Shown here piece by piece: positions 34,805 through 43,847 of a DNA stretch of 64,000 bases. Each line of letters begins with the position of its first letter. The stretch's first letter is position 1. This DNA is from Clostridium_AT stratigraminis (GTDB lineage: Bacteria > Bacillota > Clostridia > Clostridiales > Clostridiaceae): the NCBI RefSeq assembly GCF_045310675.1, contig NZ_JBJHZZ010000002.1:1-64000 (forward strand), given 5' to 3'. Both the position numbers and the translations under genes were made by a program. A model generated the notes under the pieces. It was not told the origin of the DNA. It was given only the letters and a program-made list of their open reading frames with translations, and did not search any database.

Positions 34805-35746
34805 TTAGAAAAAAATATTGTTAATCCATTTTATAATGTCTTCATACACTTCTTCTTTTCCGATTTCATTTAAAATTTCATGCCTCATATCTTTATAAAG
34901 CTTCATCTGTATGTTATTTATGTCAGCTTTCTTATATTCCTTATAGGCTTTATTAACCATTTTACCATTGCTCCCTACAGGGTCTTTATCTCCTGATATG
35001 AGAAGAATAGGTAGATCTTTCGGGGTTTTTATAATGTTCTTTTTATCAGTAATAAAAAGAAGACCATCAAACATATCTCTAAAGGCACAAGATGTAAACA
35101 CAAAGCCGCACTTTTCATCAGCTATAAACCTATCAACTACTTTTTCGTCTCTAGAAAGCCAGTCCTGTTTGGTTCTTATAGGCTTAAATTGATTACAGAA
35201 AGAATCATAGGATAACCTATTTAATGTATGATTTCTATATTTTCCTCCATTTTTTTCTATACTTCTTTCCGCTAAAAATTTTCCGAACTTCAGCATTAAT
35301 CTGGGATTATGTGCTGTTCCAATTGCTATTAATCCATTAATTTCAGTACCATATTGTATTGCATAATGTCTAACTAGAAAGGAACCCATACTATGACCTA
35401 AAATAAAAATTCTTAGGGTCTCCTGCTCTTTTTCTATAAATTTTGTTAGCTCATGCAAATCCTCTACAAGAATATTCCATCCATTTTTTTCGGCAAAATA
35501 TCCTAAGTCATCATTGCTTTTAACAGATAAACCGTGTCCTCTTAGATCATTTGCATAGGCCACATAGCCTTTGTCAGTCAAAAATTGTGCAAAATTAATA
35601 TACCTTTTAGCATGTTCGCAAGAACCATGTACTAGCTGAATTACTCCTAATACTTTTATATCCTCTTCCGGTTCCCACTTGTAGACATGACTTTCGTGTC
35701 CATCCCTCATTATTATATTAAATTCACTGCTTCTCGTAAAACTCAC
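34805..35746 (-). CDS. Alpha/beta hydrolase (monoacylglycerol lipase/lysophospholipase type)
   Basis: 313 residues. The fold motifs are VIQLVHGSCEHAKRYINFAQFL (HGxxEH oxyanion region), YANDLRGHGLS, the nucleophile elbow FILGHSMGSF, LLISGDKDPVG (acid Asp) and KDMRHEILNE (catalytic His). This pattern matches serine-aminopeptidase/monoacylglycerol-lipase-like hydrolases; substrate probably lysophospholipids or monoglycerides. No signal peptide, so cytoplasmic. The start is not certain: a GTG at 35746 directly abuts GGAGG, which is too close for normal initiation, yet the next ATG is 36 bases further on. Confidence 0.83.
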   Translation of the reverse strand: MSFTRSSEFNIIMRDGHESHVYKWEPEEDIKVLGVIQLVHGSCEHAKRYINFAQFLTDKGYVAYANDLRGHGLSVKSNDDLGYFAEKNGWNILVEDLHELTKFIEKEQETLRIFILGHSMGSFLVRHYAIQYGTEINGLIAIGTAHNPRLMLKFGKFLAERSIEKNGGKYRNHTLNRLSYDSFCNQFKPIRTKQDWLSRDEKVVDRFIADEKCGFVFTSCAFRDMFDGLLFITDKKNIIKTPKDLPILLISGDKDPVGSNGKMVNKAYKEYKKADINNIQMKLYKDMRHEILNEIGKEEVYEDIIKWINNIFF

Positions 35747-36045
35747 CTCCAGCTTTTAAAAGAAACATCCTAAACTCCAAAATTAACTTGATTATTTCTA
35801 AACCTGTTTCACTTTATACAGTTTAGTAATCCATTAGCTTTATTATAATACTATTTGAGGTATTTGAAAAATATGTAAAACAATATAATCTACAATATAG
35901 CTTGGTTTTACTTTACCTTAATATGGCTTTTGCTCTTTCACAGGCTATTAAGAGCAATTATTAGTAATGTAAACCTTATGATTCATTTAATTAATATCTG
36001 TACAGAAACAGATAATATAATTAATTATTCCCTAAAAATTTGACA

Positions 36046-36081
36046 ATACACTTGTATTAACACGTGTATATACACTATAAT
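36046..36081 (+). promoter_or_regulatory. Promoter with NiaR-like dyad before the niacin transporter
   Basis: A dyad ATACAC-N-TGT-N4-ACA-N-GTGTAT (36046-36069) overlaps a perfect 12-base palindrome GTGTATATACAC (36064-36075). TTGTAT (36052-36057) and TATAAT (36076-36081), 18 apart, are the likely -35 and -10 boxes, so both dyads lie where a repressor would block polymerase. NAD-synthesis repressors of the NiaR family bind ACAC/GTGT dyads of this general kind; that assignment rests on the nature of the downstream gene and on memory of the motif, so it is tentative. Nothing else was seen in 35747-36045 apart from A+T-rich sequence. Confidence 0.6.
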
Positions 36082-36201
36082 ATATTTGTACAAGCGATAT
36101 TGTTTATATAATATTGTCGAAAATATTGATTCTCAATAAGCTGCTGCAACAGCTTAAAAATGAAAGTTTTGTACTATTTATATTATTAGAGGTGAATATT
36201 A

Positions 36202-37542
36202 ATGAGTAGCATTTCTCAAAGAATTGAAAAATTGCCGGTTACCCCCATGCTTTGGAAGGTTTTATTTTTGGCAGGTATCGGATGGATGTTCGATGCTATG
36301 GACCAAGGGATGGTCTCAGGTGTTATGGCTGCTATAGGAAAGTCCTGGAGGCTTACTCCAGCTGATTTAGGCTTATTGGGCAGCGCTTCAGCGGTTGGTA
36401 TGGCGGTTGGCGCCGCCATTGCAGGTATGGTTGCAGATAAATATGGTAGAAAAACAGTGGTTACCGTGACACTTGTGTTATATGGATTGGCAAGTGCTAT
36501 GTCCGGCTTCGCGCCTAACTTTACTATTTTATTGCTATTTAGATTTTTAACCGGATTGGGTCTTGGAGGGGAACTACCGGCAGCATCTACCTTGGTCAGT
36601 GAATTCTCGCCTGCCAAGGACCGAGGCAGGATGGTTGTTCTGCTAGAGAGCTTCTGGGCATGGGGATGGATAGTTGCTGCTTTAATCGCCTACCTTTTAA
36701 TTCCGATTTATGGATGGCGTGTTGGATTTTTCCTAGGTGGAATACCTGCTCTTTACGCCGCTTATCTGAGAAGAAATATTCCTGAGTCTCCGCGATACTT
36801 GGAGCAAAAGGGATGCCTTAAAGAAGCAGATGAAATTGTAAGCAGGATGGAACAACAGGCTGGAGTAAAAAGTGAAAAAGTAACCTTTGTCAATGCACCT
36901 GAAGGAAAGAAAGGAAACAGCATAAGTATTTTAGATTTATGGTCAAGGGCTTATGTTAGACGTACCTTTGTGCTGTGGGTTCTATGGTTAGGCATTAATT
37001 TTGGTTATTACGGGTTTGTTTTATGGACCCCTACACTTCTTGTAGGCAAAGGCTTAAGCTTAGTCAAGGGTTTTGAGTTTACACTAATCATGAGCATTGC
37101 ACAATTACCCGGATATTACAGTGCAGCTTATCTAATTGAAAGGATTGGCCGTAAGTCGGTCCTAGTAATCTACCTTGCTGGCACAGCTGTAGCGGCATAT
37201 CTATTTGGTCAAGGGTCCTCAGCAGCTTTGGTACTTGTTTATGGCTGCCTGCTTTACTTTTTCAGCCTTGGAGCCTGGGGAGCAGTGTACGCCTATACTC
37301 CGGAAGTTTATCCTACAAGAGCTAGGGGCAGTGGAGCCGGTTGGGCAGCGGCTGTTGGACGTATTGGCGCTATTGCCGCTCCTTATATTGTTGGACTGGT
37401 CTACGAGACTAAAGGCAAACAGGCAGGTTTTACTTATGTCTTCATTATGCTAACAGTGGTGTTCGCATTAGTAGCAGTAGTGGTTGCCCTATTTGGGGTT
37501 GAAACTAAAGGCCAAACTCTCGACGAAATTAACGCTGGTTAG
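36202..37542 (+). CDS. niaP: MFS transporter, NiaP (niacin permease) type
   Basis: 446 residues with 12 membrane segments. It starts KVLFLAGIGWMFDAMDQGMVSG, has the MFS loop GMVADKYGRKT and then GLGLGGELPAASTLVSEFSP, LLESFWAWGWIVAALIAY and QLPGYYSAAYLIERIGRKS. These stretches resemble Bacillus subtilis NiaP (YceI), which imports nicotinate and nicotinamide, more than general sugar porters. ATG 36202 follows AGAGGTG. The gene is alone with its own regulated promoter and terminator. Codon use is richer in G+C than the surroundings. Related MFS members carry aromatic acids, so the niacin call is likely but not certain. Confidence 0.72.
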   Translation: MSSISQRIEKLPVTPMLWKVLFLAGIGWMFDAMDQGMVSGVMAAIGKSWRLTPADLGLLGSASAVGMAVGAAIAGMVADKYGRKTVVTVTLVLYGLASAMSGFAPNFTILLLFRFLTGLGLGGELPAASTLVSEFSPAKDRGRMVVLLESFWAWGWIVAALIAYLLIPIYGWRVGFFLGGIPALYAAYLRRNIPESPRYLEQKGCLKEADEIVSRMEQQAGVKSEKVTFVNAPEGKKGNSISILDLWSRAYVRRTFVLWVLWLGINFGYYGFVLWTPTLLVGKGLSLVKGFEFTLIMSIAQLPGYYSAAYLIERIGRKSVLVIYLAGTAVAAYLFGQGSSAALVLVYGCLLYFFSLGAWGAVYAYTPEVYPTRARGSGAGWAAAVGRIGAIAAPYIVGLVYETKGKQAGFTYVFIMLTVVFALVAVVVALFGVETKGQTLDEINAG

Positions 37543-37573
37543 CAGAAATTAATTTCTAATTTAAATTTTAAAA

Positions 37574-37606
37574 CAGCTTCGCATGTATATGTGAAGCTGC
37601 TTTTTT
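37574..37606 (+). terminator. Terminator of the transporter gene
   Basis: CAGCTTC (37574-37580) pairs with GAAGCTG (37593-37599), followed by CTTTTTT. Confidence 0.85.
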
Positions 37607-37686
37607 AAGAAACTATGTGTGATTCAATGTTTCCACAAAGAGATATTAATTATGTTAAACTTCCAAGTTAAAGAATAGTAAATATA

Positions 37687-37724
37687 GTAGAGCAGTTGAA
37701 AAGGGGGCTTTTCAACTGCTCTAC
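37687..37724. other. Perfect 17-base-pair hairpin
   Basis: GTAGAGCAGTTGAAAAG (37687-37703) pairs without mismatch with CTTTTCAACTGCTCTAC (37708-37724) around GGGG. Only TTATATTTTAT follows, not a clean T-run. It lies in the 398-base gap between the transporter and the CWB2 gene, after a separate terminator, so its purpose is unclear: a backup terminator, a small-RNA 3' end or a repeat. Confidence 0.7.
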
Positions 37725-37868
37725 TTATATTTTATATTAATTTATGAGGGGTAACTCTTATCTTGCTATGTTTATATATTATCTTCTTATTATGACAGTA
37801 GTGTGACAATAATAAATACTAAATGTTAATTACATTTTAATAATTTATAAACAAGGATATACTAAAAT

Positions 37869-37897
37869 TTAACAATAGCTAAATAATATGATATAAT
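37869..37897 (+). promoter_or_regulatory. Promoter of first CWB2 gene
   Basis: TTAACA (37869-37874) and TATAAT (37892-37897) are 17 bases apart, and TGA before the -10 makes it an extended type. Confidence 0.65.
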
Positions 37898-37940
37898 ATG
37901 GTAGTGCAAAAATAGTTAAACTGAAAGAAGGTTGAAATAG

Positions 37941-39344
37941 ATGAAAAGAAGTAAGAAATTAATTGCGGCTGCTATAAGCTGTATAATTCTAAATTCAATG
38001 GTTTCAGCAAACAAAGTTATTGCTGCAGACACATCTCAATACACAAGACTTTTTGGTGCTGACAGATATCACACAGCCATAGCGGTGGCAAAAGCAAATT
38101 GGACAACTTCTGACTATGCTGTTATAGCAAGAGGAGATGACTTTGCTGATGCACTTTGTGCTGGTCCTTTAGCAAAGGCTTACAATGCGCCCATATTATT
38201 AACAACACCTGGTAAATTAGATTCTGATGTTGTTGCACTACTTAATAATTTACAGGTAAAAAAAGTATTTATAGTTGGAGGAACTGGTGCTGTATCTGAT
38301 AATGTGAAAAATCAGATAACTGGACTTAATATAAATGTTAATCGCATAAGTGGAAGCGATAGATATGAAACCTCAGAAAAGGTAGCTGGAGAGCTAAAGG
38401 CGAAGTTAGGAAGCATCACAAAGGTAACTGTGGCAACAGGTCTTAATTTTCCTGACGCACTATCAATTTCTCCAATAGCAGCAAATTTAGGCATGCCTAT
38501 ACTACTTACAAAGACAGATAGTTTATCTAGTCAAATAGTTCAATTTTTAAGTGCTAATTCAATAACTAATTCCTATGTGGTTGGTGGACCAGGTGTAGTT
38601 AGTGATGCAGTAAAAAGGCTGCTGCCAAATCCAATAAGACTCGGAGGAGCCGACAGATATGGCACTAATGCAGAAGTGTTAAACCAATTTGATAAAATAC
38701 TTAATTACAGTAATATTTATGTAACAGTAGCAGATGGAACTAATCATGATGAGTTTGCTGATGCATTATCTGGTTCAGTTGCAGCTGCAAGGACGGCTTC
38801 ACCTATGATCTTAGTGTACAAATCTATACCTAATATTATTGGTAACTTTATTTACCCAAGACTTATGGGTAATACAAAGGTTGTAGCGCTTGGGGGTACA
38901 GCAGTGGTTCCTCAATCAATTGTTGACTTATTAGTGAGTAAGGCAGTTGCCCCAGTGCTAAAGTCAATAACACTTAAGGATACAGCTAGTAATGTAACTG
39001 TAAATGCAGTAATTAAAGAGCCTTCAGCTAATCCAAGTATTGGTTCCTTGCTGTTTACAATTCCTTCATCATTGCAGAAGTTTGATACTGGAAGCGCTGT
39101 TGTATCTCAAGATTTAAGCTATGCATCATTAATTTCTCCTTATGTAAATAAAACAGTTTCTAATATAAAAGTAAGTGATGACTTCGGGAAATTAATATTT
39201 GATGCTGTGACTTCTGCTGGTTATAATCCAGCAGATGGAATCTTAGCTTCAAATCTACAAACATTATTAAATGGTTCAGTGTTAACATTAACTGATAAAT
39301 CTGGAAGTGTAAAAAAGTACACTATAGTAGTTACAATAAAGTAA
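37941..39344 (+). CDS. Cell-wall-binding protein with three CWB2 repeats
   Basis: 467 residues. After a signal peptide ending near VIAAD come three CWB2 (cell wall binding repeat 2) modules: TRLFGADRYHTAIAVAKANW with DDFADALCAGPLAKA and VFIVGGTGAVSDNV; NRISGSDRYETSEKVA with LNFPDALSISPIA; and RLGGADRYGTNAEVL with DEFADALSGSVAA. In Clostridioides difficile three such repeats hold surface-layer proteins on an anionic wall polymer. The last 130 residues (LKSITLKDTASNVTVNAV to YTIVVTIK) form a separate domain not recognised, which is shared with the paralogue at 46394. The gene has its own promoter and precedes a second CWB2 gene by 24-32 bases, probably one transcript. Confidence 0.9.
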   Translation: MKRSKKLIAAAISCIILNSMVSANKVIAADTSQYTRLFGADRYHTAIAVAKANWTTSDYAVIARGDDFADALCAGPLAKAYNAPILLTTPGKLDSDVVALLNNLQVKKVFIVGGTGAVSDNVKNQITGLNINVNRISGSDRYETSEKVAGELKAKLGSITKVTVATGLNFPDALSISPIAANLGMPILLTKTDSLSSQIVQFLSANSITNSYVVGGPGVVSDAVKRLLPNPIRLGGADRYGTNAEVLNQFDKILNYSNIYVTVADGTNHDEFADALSGSVAAARTASPMILVYKSIPNIIGNFIYPRLMGNTKVVALGGTAVVPQSIVDLLVSKAVAPVLKSITLKDTASNVTVNAVIKEPSANPSIGSLLFTIPSSLQKFDTGSAVVSQDLSYASLISPYVNKTVSNIKVSDDFGKLIFDAVTSAGYNPADGILASNLQTLLNGSVLTLTDKSGSVKKYTIVVTIK

Positions 39345-39376
39345 CCTAGGGGGCTAATTATAGAGGGATGGGCAAA

Positions 39377-41269
39377 ATGAATATAAAAAAGGTTTTATTT
39401 AATAATAGTATTATGATTTTGATTAGTTCAGTTTTGATTTCTGCCTCCTTTACAGGGAAGGTATCTGCAGATACAGTTCAAAACAATCTATCTATTAATA
39501 GACTAGCAGGAGCAAATAGATATGAAACTTCAAGCATAATAAGTAAATATGGGTGGAGCAATACTTCAGACAATGTAATTTTAGCTACAGGAGAAGACTT
39601 TCCAGATTCCCTATGTGCTGCACCTTTAGCAGCAAAGCTAGATGCACCAATACTATTAACTAATAAGAATACTTTAAATAGTCCTACTAAAAATGAAATT
39701 ACTAGGCTTAGACCTAAAAATGTATATATAATAGGTGGACAAGGTGTAGTATCTACAGCAATAGAAAATGAAATTCGCAAAATGAATATAAATACTATTC
39801 GCGTTGCTGGCAACAATAGATATGAAACTTCTATTCAGGTGGCAAAGCTTATAGATAATCCTAAAGAGATTTTTGTTACTGTAGGAGACAATTTCCCAGA
39901 TTCATTGTCTGTAGCATCAGTTGCTGCTAAAAAAGGATGTCCCATTATACTTACAAAAAAGGATAGCATTAGCATTGAATTCATGAATTATTTAGCTAAT
40001 AATAGTATAAAAAAGTCATATATAATTGGTGGACCAGCTCTAATTAGTGATAATGTATATAATCAGCTGCCTAATTGTACTAGGATATATGGTAAAAACA
40101 GATATGAAACAAATGTGGAAATAATAAATTCCTTTAGCGATGTATTGAATGTAAGTAATGTTTTTATTACTACAGGAGAAAATTTTCCTGATGCACTTTC
40201 TTGTTCTTCCTTGGCTGGTATTAATTCAGCACCTATTATCTTAACTAATATCAACGGAGAAGATGTTACAAAGAATTTTTATAAATCTATAAATCCTTTT
40301 ATTAAAAACTTAAATTTGCTTGGGGGAGAAGCAGTTGTTCCAAGCAGCATAGCTAAAATTCCAGCTCAGGGGCCTAATGCTAAGAATCCTTTAAATGTAC
40401 CTACATATGAAGGAAGTAACCAAGTCTGTCACCCTAAGGTATTATATTTTGAAAATGGATGGAATGGGTGGAAATACTGGATGGTAATGACACCTTATCC
40501 TAATGGTGCGGATACCTGGGAGAATCCTTCAATTGTTGTTTCAAATACAGGAACTCAGTGGCAGGTGCCAAAGGGACTAGTTAATCCTCTAACTCCATTA
40601 CCTCCTAATAGAACCCAACATAATAGTGATCCACATTTAGTATTTAAACAGGATACAAATGAATTAGAGCTTTGGTATAGGTTTACTTTAAATAATACAG
40701 AAGACAGAATTTATAAAATAACTTCTGCAGATGGAATTCATTGGTCAACTCCACAATTTATTATTTCTTTTAAGGATAAAGAGTGTTTAAGTCCTGCAAT
40801 TATTTGGGAAGAAAATAAATATAAAATGTGGTATATAGATGAAAAGTATAAATGCATGTATATAGAGAGCTCAGATGGCGGATCAACTTGGACAAGCCCT
40901 ATTGAAGCTAATTTCAATTTAACGGGTGACTATGTGCCTTGGCATATAGATGTGGTTCATACTGACTTAGGATATGAAGCAGTATTTTCTGCTGATAAGA
41001 AAGAAGAAATGAGTCAAAATAATAGAATTCTTTTCTGGAATGTTTCAAAGGATGGAATTAATTTTGGAACCTCCAAGGTTATCATGCAGCCAACTAATGA
41101 CAGTCTGGCCTTTGATAATAAACAAATTTACAGATCTTCCTTTGTAAAGGTAGATGGAATCTATAGGTTGTTTTATTCAGCCATGGATAAAAATATTAAG
41201 TGGCATATTGGGCTAAGTCAAGGTTATAGCTTAGATGATTTGCATGGGTATAATGGTAATATAAAGTAA
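39377..41269 (+). CDS. CWB2 protein with C-terminal beta-propeller (glycosidase-like) domain
   Basis: 630 residues from ATG 39377, about eight bases after AGAGGG; the ATG at 39368 is inside the ribosome site. A signal peptide (LFNNSIMILISSVLISASFTG) is followed by three CWB2 repeats (NRLAGANRYETSSIIS, IRVAGNNRYETSIQVA, TRIYGKNRYETNVEII, each with a NFPDSL/ALS block). From about residue 350 a five-bladed propeller-like region begins, with repeated short blades such as ELELWYRFTL, YKMWYIDEKY, IRLFYSAMD-like RLFYSAMDKN and TSADGIHWSTPQF, ESSDGGSTWTSP. This resembles GH43/GH117/sialidase-type propellers acting on glycans. Catalytic acids cannot be fixed by eye. It is probably a wall-bound glycan-binding or glycan-cleaving protein. 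Confidence 0.82.
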   Translation: MNIKKVLFNNSIMILISSVLISASFTGKVSADTVQNNLSINRLAGANRYETSSIISKYGWSNTSDNVILATGEDFPDSLCAAPLAAKLDAPILLTNKNTLNSPTKNEITRLRPKNVYIIGGQGVVSTAIENEIRKMNINTIRVAGNNRYETSIQVAKLIDNPKEIFVTVGDNFPDSLSVASVAAKKGCPIILTKKDSISIEFMNYLANNSIKKSYIIGGPALISDNVYNQLPNCTRIYGKNRYETNVEIINSFSDVLNVSNVFITTGENFPDALSCSSLAGINSAPIILTNINGEDVTKNFYKSINPFIKNLNLLGGEAVVPSSIAKIPAQGPNAKNPLNVPTYEGSNQVCHPKVLYFENGWNGWKYWMVMTPYPNGADTWENPSIVVSNTGTQWQVPKGLVNPLTPLPPNRTQHNSDPHLVFKQDTNELELWYRFTLNNTEDRIYKITSADGIHWSTPQFIISFKDKECLSPAIIWEENKYKMWYIDEKYKCMYIESSDGGSTWTSPIEANFNLTGDYVPWHIDVVHTDLGYEAVFSADKKEEMSQNNRILFWNVSKDGINFGTSKVIMQPTNDSLAFDNKQIYRSSFVKVDGIYRLFYSAMDKNIKWHIGLSQGYSLDDLHGYNGNIK

Positions 41270-41383
41270 CTCCTTTAATACATAATGCTCACTAGGTGGT
41301 GTGATCTTATAAGGCAAATGAGTTGAATTAGTATAAAAGCAATAAATTATAAAGGGAAAGCTTTCACTTTACATGTAAGTAAT

Positions 41384-41430
41384 AAAATAGCCAATGAGAA
41401 AATATATTTTCTCATTGGCTATTTTTTTTT
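41384..41430. terminator. Bidirectional terminator
   Basis: A perfect 20-base-pair stem (41384-41403 with 41406-41425, arms reading AAAATAGCCAATGAGAAAAT) is followed by TTTTT on the plus strand and by T-rich sequence on the minus strand. It separates the convergent CWB2 and surface-protein genes. Confidence 0.9.
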
Positions 41431-43309
41431 ATTCTACTGCGTGTGGCACTCCCATCTTACCATTATTGTAGTTATCAAGAGTAGATTGCCAATTTAATAC
41501 TAGGTTTTTATCGGTTTTAGAAAGACTGCTCCAGCTGGAACTATCATGAGTTGCAAGGAAATTGTCAGCATCTGCTATTGTTTGTTTAATAACAGTTCCA
41601 TCAGCACCATTTGCAATGTTAAGTTTTGCAGCAAGAAGCTGAGCGTAGAGTTTATTTATTCCGTTGGAAGCATCTCCGTTCATACCTAGATACTTTACTG
41701 CTTGGGAAGCTAATGTAACATCAATACTCTTTGACCCATTAGTTGTTCCAAGCCATATTGGAAGGTATGGTGATACTTCGTCCTTTTGAGGACCAAAGCC
41801 TGCATGGTTTTTCCAATAACCAATAGTTAATGTTGCACCTTGGCTTGGAACGTGAATTATAACATTCCAGCTTGAACTTCCAGTTGTTTTAGTATCATTT
41901 GTAATGAAGGTTGCAGTATTGTTTACTGTATAGTCTCCGGTGCTGGCATAAGGCCCAACATTCCTTGAATAGCTATAGGTTATTGGCAATGTATCATTAT
42001 AATTAACAGTTCCCAAAGTTCCAGCAAGGCTGTCTGTTACATTAACATTCTCATCTACTAGATTTATAGAAGCATTGGTAAAGCTTACCTTGGCTGTACC
42101 TGAAAAGGCTGTTGTACCATTTGATAATGCTTTGCCATTTGAATCATAAGCATAGTTTTGAAGTACTGCTGATGCAGTATTAATCCTATCTGATGCATTT
42201 GGCAAGTCAGCACTGTAGGTGCCTTTTAAAGTTTCTCCGGCATTAATTGTATAAGGGAAAGTTACTCCAAAATCTGTTGAAGCTGCAATATCAGGAGCTA
42301 CTATATCATTTATACTGTTTATTACTGCAGCCATAGGAGCAGGATTGTTTACGCTTATAGTTCCTGCAGCCTTCCAATTGCTATCTGTATATCCACTCAT
42401 ACTTACTGTAACTTTATAATTAACAGGGAAAATTTCATTTAATGCCAGTGTAATTTCTGACTGATCTCCTGTTTTATTTATTTTCCAGCTATAGGTTCTT
42501 GTAAATGCTGTGTTTGCAGTCTTTGATACATCAAGAGCATAGGAATTTACGGTTACACTTGCTGATGAAGTCTTGCTAGTTTCTATTATAGCAGCTGTGT
42601 TTACGTTAGTACCATTGTCAGCGGCTGTGAAGGTTTTATCGTAGGACACACTTCCACTTGTGCTGAATGGCCAACTGCTGCCATTAGTATCTTTTACGTG
42701 AATAACATCATTTACTAAAACAGGACTTGATGGAAATTGAAAACCGTCACTGCTGGGACTTGGTCCTTTTGGGATTCCCAAACTTCCAGAGTGATTAGTA
42801 ATTGTAATATCTGCTGTAACCTTGTAGGTTAGACTAAGATTTGCAGCAGGATAATCAATTGTATAGCTATAGTTTCCTGTTTCACCAGGATCAAGAATAG
42901 GATTTAAGCTTACATCAACAGGCTTAGATTCATAGAGTACTGTACCATTAGGGTTTGTCAATTTTACTGTAATGTCTAGATTTTCAGTTGAAACAGCGCC
43001 ACCATTTGTTACAGTTACAATGCCTGTAATTTTTTTAGAATCTGTTCCGTTGTCTTTCGTTACATCAATTGTATACTTCGACGTACCAGAGTCTCCTTTA
43101 AATAAATTCCATACCTTTGGAGCAGCAGATTTATTAATGCTCCAATCAAAAACTCTTTCCCAGGAAGCAGCTGCAGTTACGCTGGCGTCAAGGGTTGTTC
43201 CATTCTGTCCGTTTTGTACACTTTGCACATCTGCGTAAGTTGGAATTGAAAAAGAAAAAATCATCATAAAGCTTGTTACTAGTGAAATTAGCAAACTTTT
43301 CTTTTTCAT
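41429..43309 (-). CDS. Secreted surface protein with GYWKNH domain
   Basis: 626 residues. Signal peptide LLISLVTSFMMIFSFSIPTYA. The body is made of beta-sandwich-like repeats: WERVFDWSINKSAAPKVW near the start recurs as FTRTYSWKINKTG in the middle, and each is followed by PVxYxVTV-type and TV.NGG or NNPAP segments resembling DUF11/adhesin modules. The C-terminal 150 residues start TLTIGYWKNHAGFGPQ, the GYWKNH signature of a domain found at the end of many bacterial exoproteins, and continue QLLAAKLNIANGAD. No LPXTG or CWB2 anchor is present. GGAGGTG precedes the start. Function unknown; an adhesive or matrix role fits the neighbours. Confidence 0.75.
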   Translation of the reverse strand: MKKKSLLISLVTSFMMIFSFSIPTYADVQSVQNGQNGTTLDASVTAAASWERVFDWSINKSAAPKVWNLFKGDSGTSKYTIDVTKDNGTDSKKITGIVTVTNGGAVSTENLDITVKLTNPNGTVLYESKPVDVSLNPILDPGETGNYSYTIDYPAANLSLTYKVTADITITNHSGSLGIPKGPSPSSDGFQFPSSPVLVNDVIHVKDTNGSSWPFSTSGSVSYDKTFTAADNGTNVNTAAIIETSKTSSASVTVNSYALDVSKTANTAFTRTYSWKINKTGDQSEITLALNEIFPVNYKVTVSMSGYTDSNWKAAGTISVNNPAPMAAVINSINDIVAPDIAASTDFGVTFPYTINAGETLKGTYSADLPNASDRINTASAVLQNYAYDSNGKALSNGTTAFSGTAKVSFTNASINLVDENVNVTDSLAGTLGTVNYNDTLPITYSYSRNVGPYASTGDYTVNNTATFITNDTKTTGSSSWNVIIHVPSQGATLTIGYWKNHAGFGPQKDEVSPYLPIWLGTTNGSKSIDVTLASQAVKYLGMNGDASNGINKLYAQLLAAKLNIANGADGTVIKQTIADADNFLATHDSSSWSSLSKTDKNLVLNWQSTLDNYNNGKMGVPHAVE

Positions 43310-43529
43310 TTTTTCACCTCCTAAATAATATTGAATTAAGTGTAAAAGTTAGTTTAGCTCCTTCTAATAGCCCACCCCCAACATAAATAATCAGCATTTT
43401 CTCGGCACATTTTGAAAGCATCCAGCTGACCATATATTATATGCATGCACTTTAAACATATGATGAATTACTTATAAGTGTTACTAAAAAATAATGGGAA
43501 AAGATACTGATATTTCACATTTGTTTTTA

Positions 43530-43654
43530 TTTACATTGTTTACAATAAATGTTATAATAGTTAATATAACATAATAAATTTGTTATGGTGTGTTACTTCT
43601 TAATTGAAGGCATAAGCCAAAAGGAAGCATTTACTTTCTTTTGGCTTTTTTTAA
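43530..43654 (+). ncRNA. Candidate small RNA or attenuated leader
   Basis: TTTACA (43530-43535) and TATAAT (43553-43558), 17 apart, form a good promoter. About 55 bases after the expected start a strong terminator follows: AAGCCAAAAG (43614-43623) pairs with CTTTTGGCTT (43638-43647), then TTTTTTT. No protein is encoded between. The product would be about 90 nucleotides. It is either a stand-alone small RNA or a regulated leader for the GH3 gene at 43848. No known riboswitch motif was recognised. Confidence 0.45.
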
Positions 43655-43659
43655 TTAGT

Positions 43660-43719
43660 GGCATAGGACGTTTCTCCTGACACATTGGAAAGCAGTGGCA
43701 GGAGAAGCGTCCCTATGTC
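43660..43719. repeat. Dispersed palindrome with CAGGAGAA-CGTCCC core, copy 1
   Basis: GGCATAGGACG and TTTCTCCTGACAC (43660-43683) pair with GTGGCAGGAGAA and GCGTCCCTATGTC (43695-43719), a long imperfect stem. The core words CAGGAGAA and CGTCCC recur in hairpins at 46290-46317 and 59564-59604. Confidence 0.7.
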
Positions 43720-43847
43720 ATGCATTATAGCAGGGGAGGGATGCCAATTTTTTATGGACAAGCACTTCAACTTGGTAAAAACATTTTATAACTAAGGATG
43801 AATTTATATTTGAAGGAATTAATTAAGAATTTAATTGGAGGTTAAAA

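Noticed and set aside
36040..36081. TTGACA at 36040 paired with TATAAT at 36076 as the transporter promoter
   Set aside because: The spacing is 30 bases; TTGTAT at 36052 gives a normal 18-base spacer.
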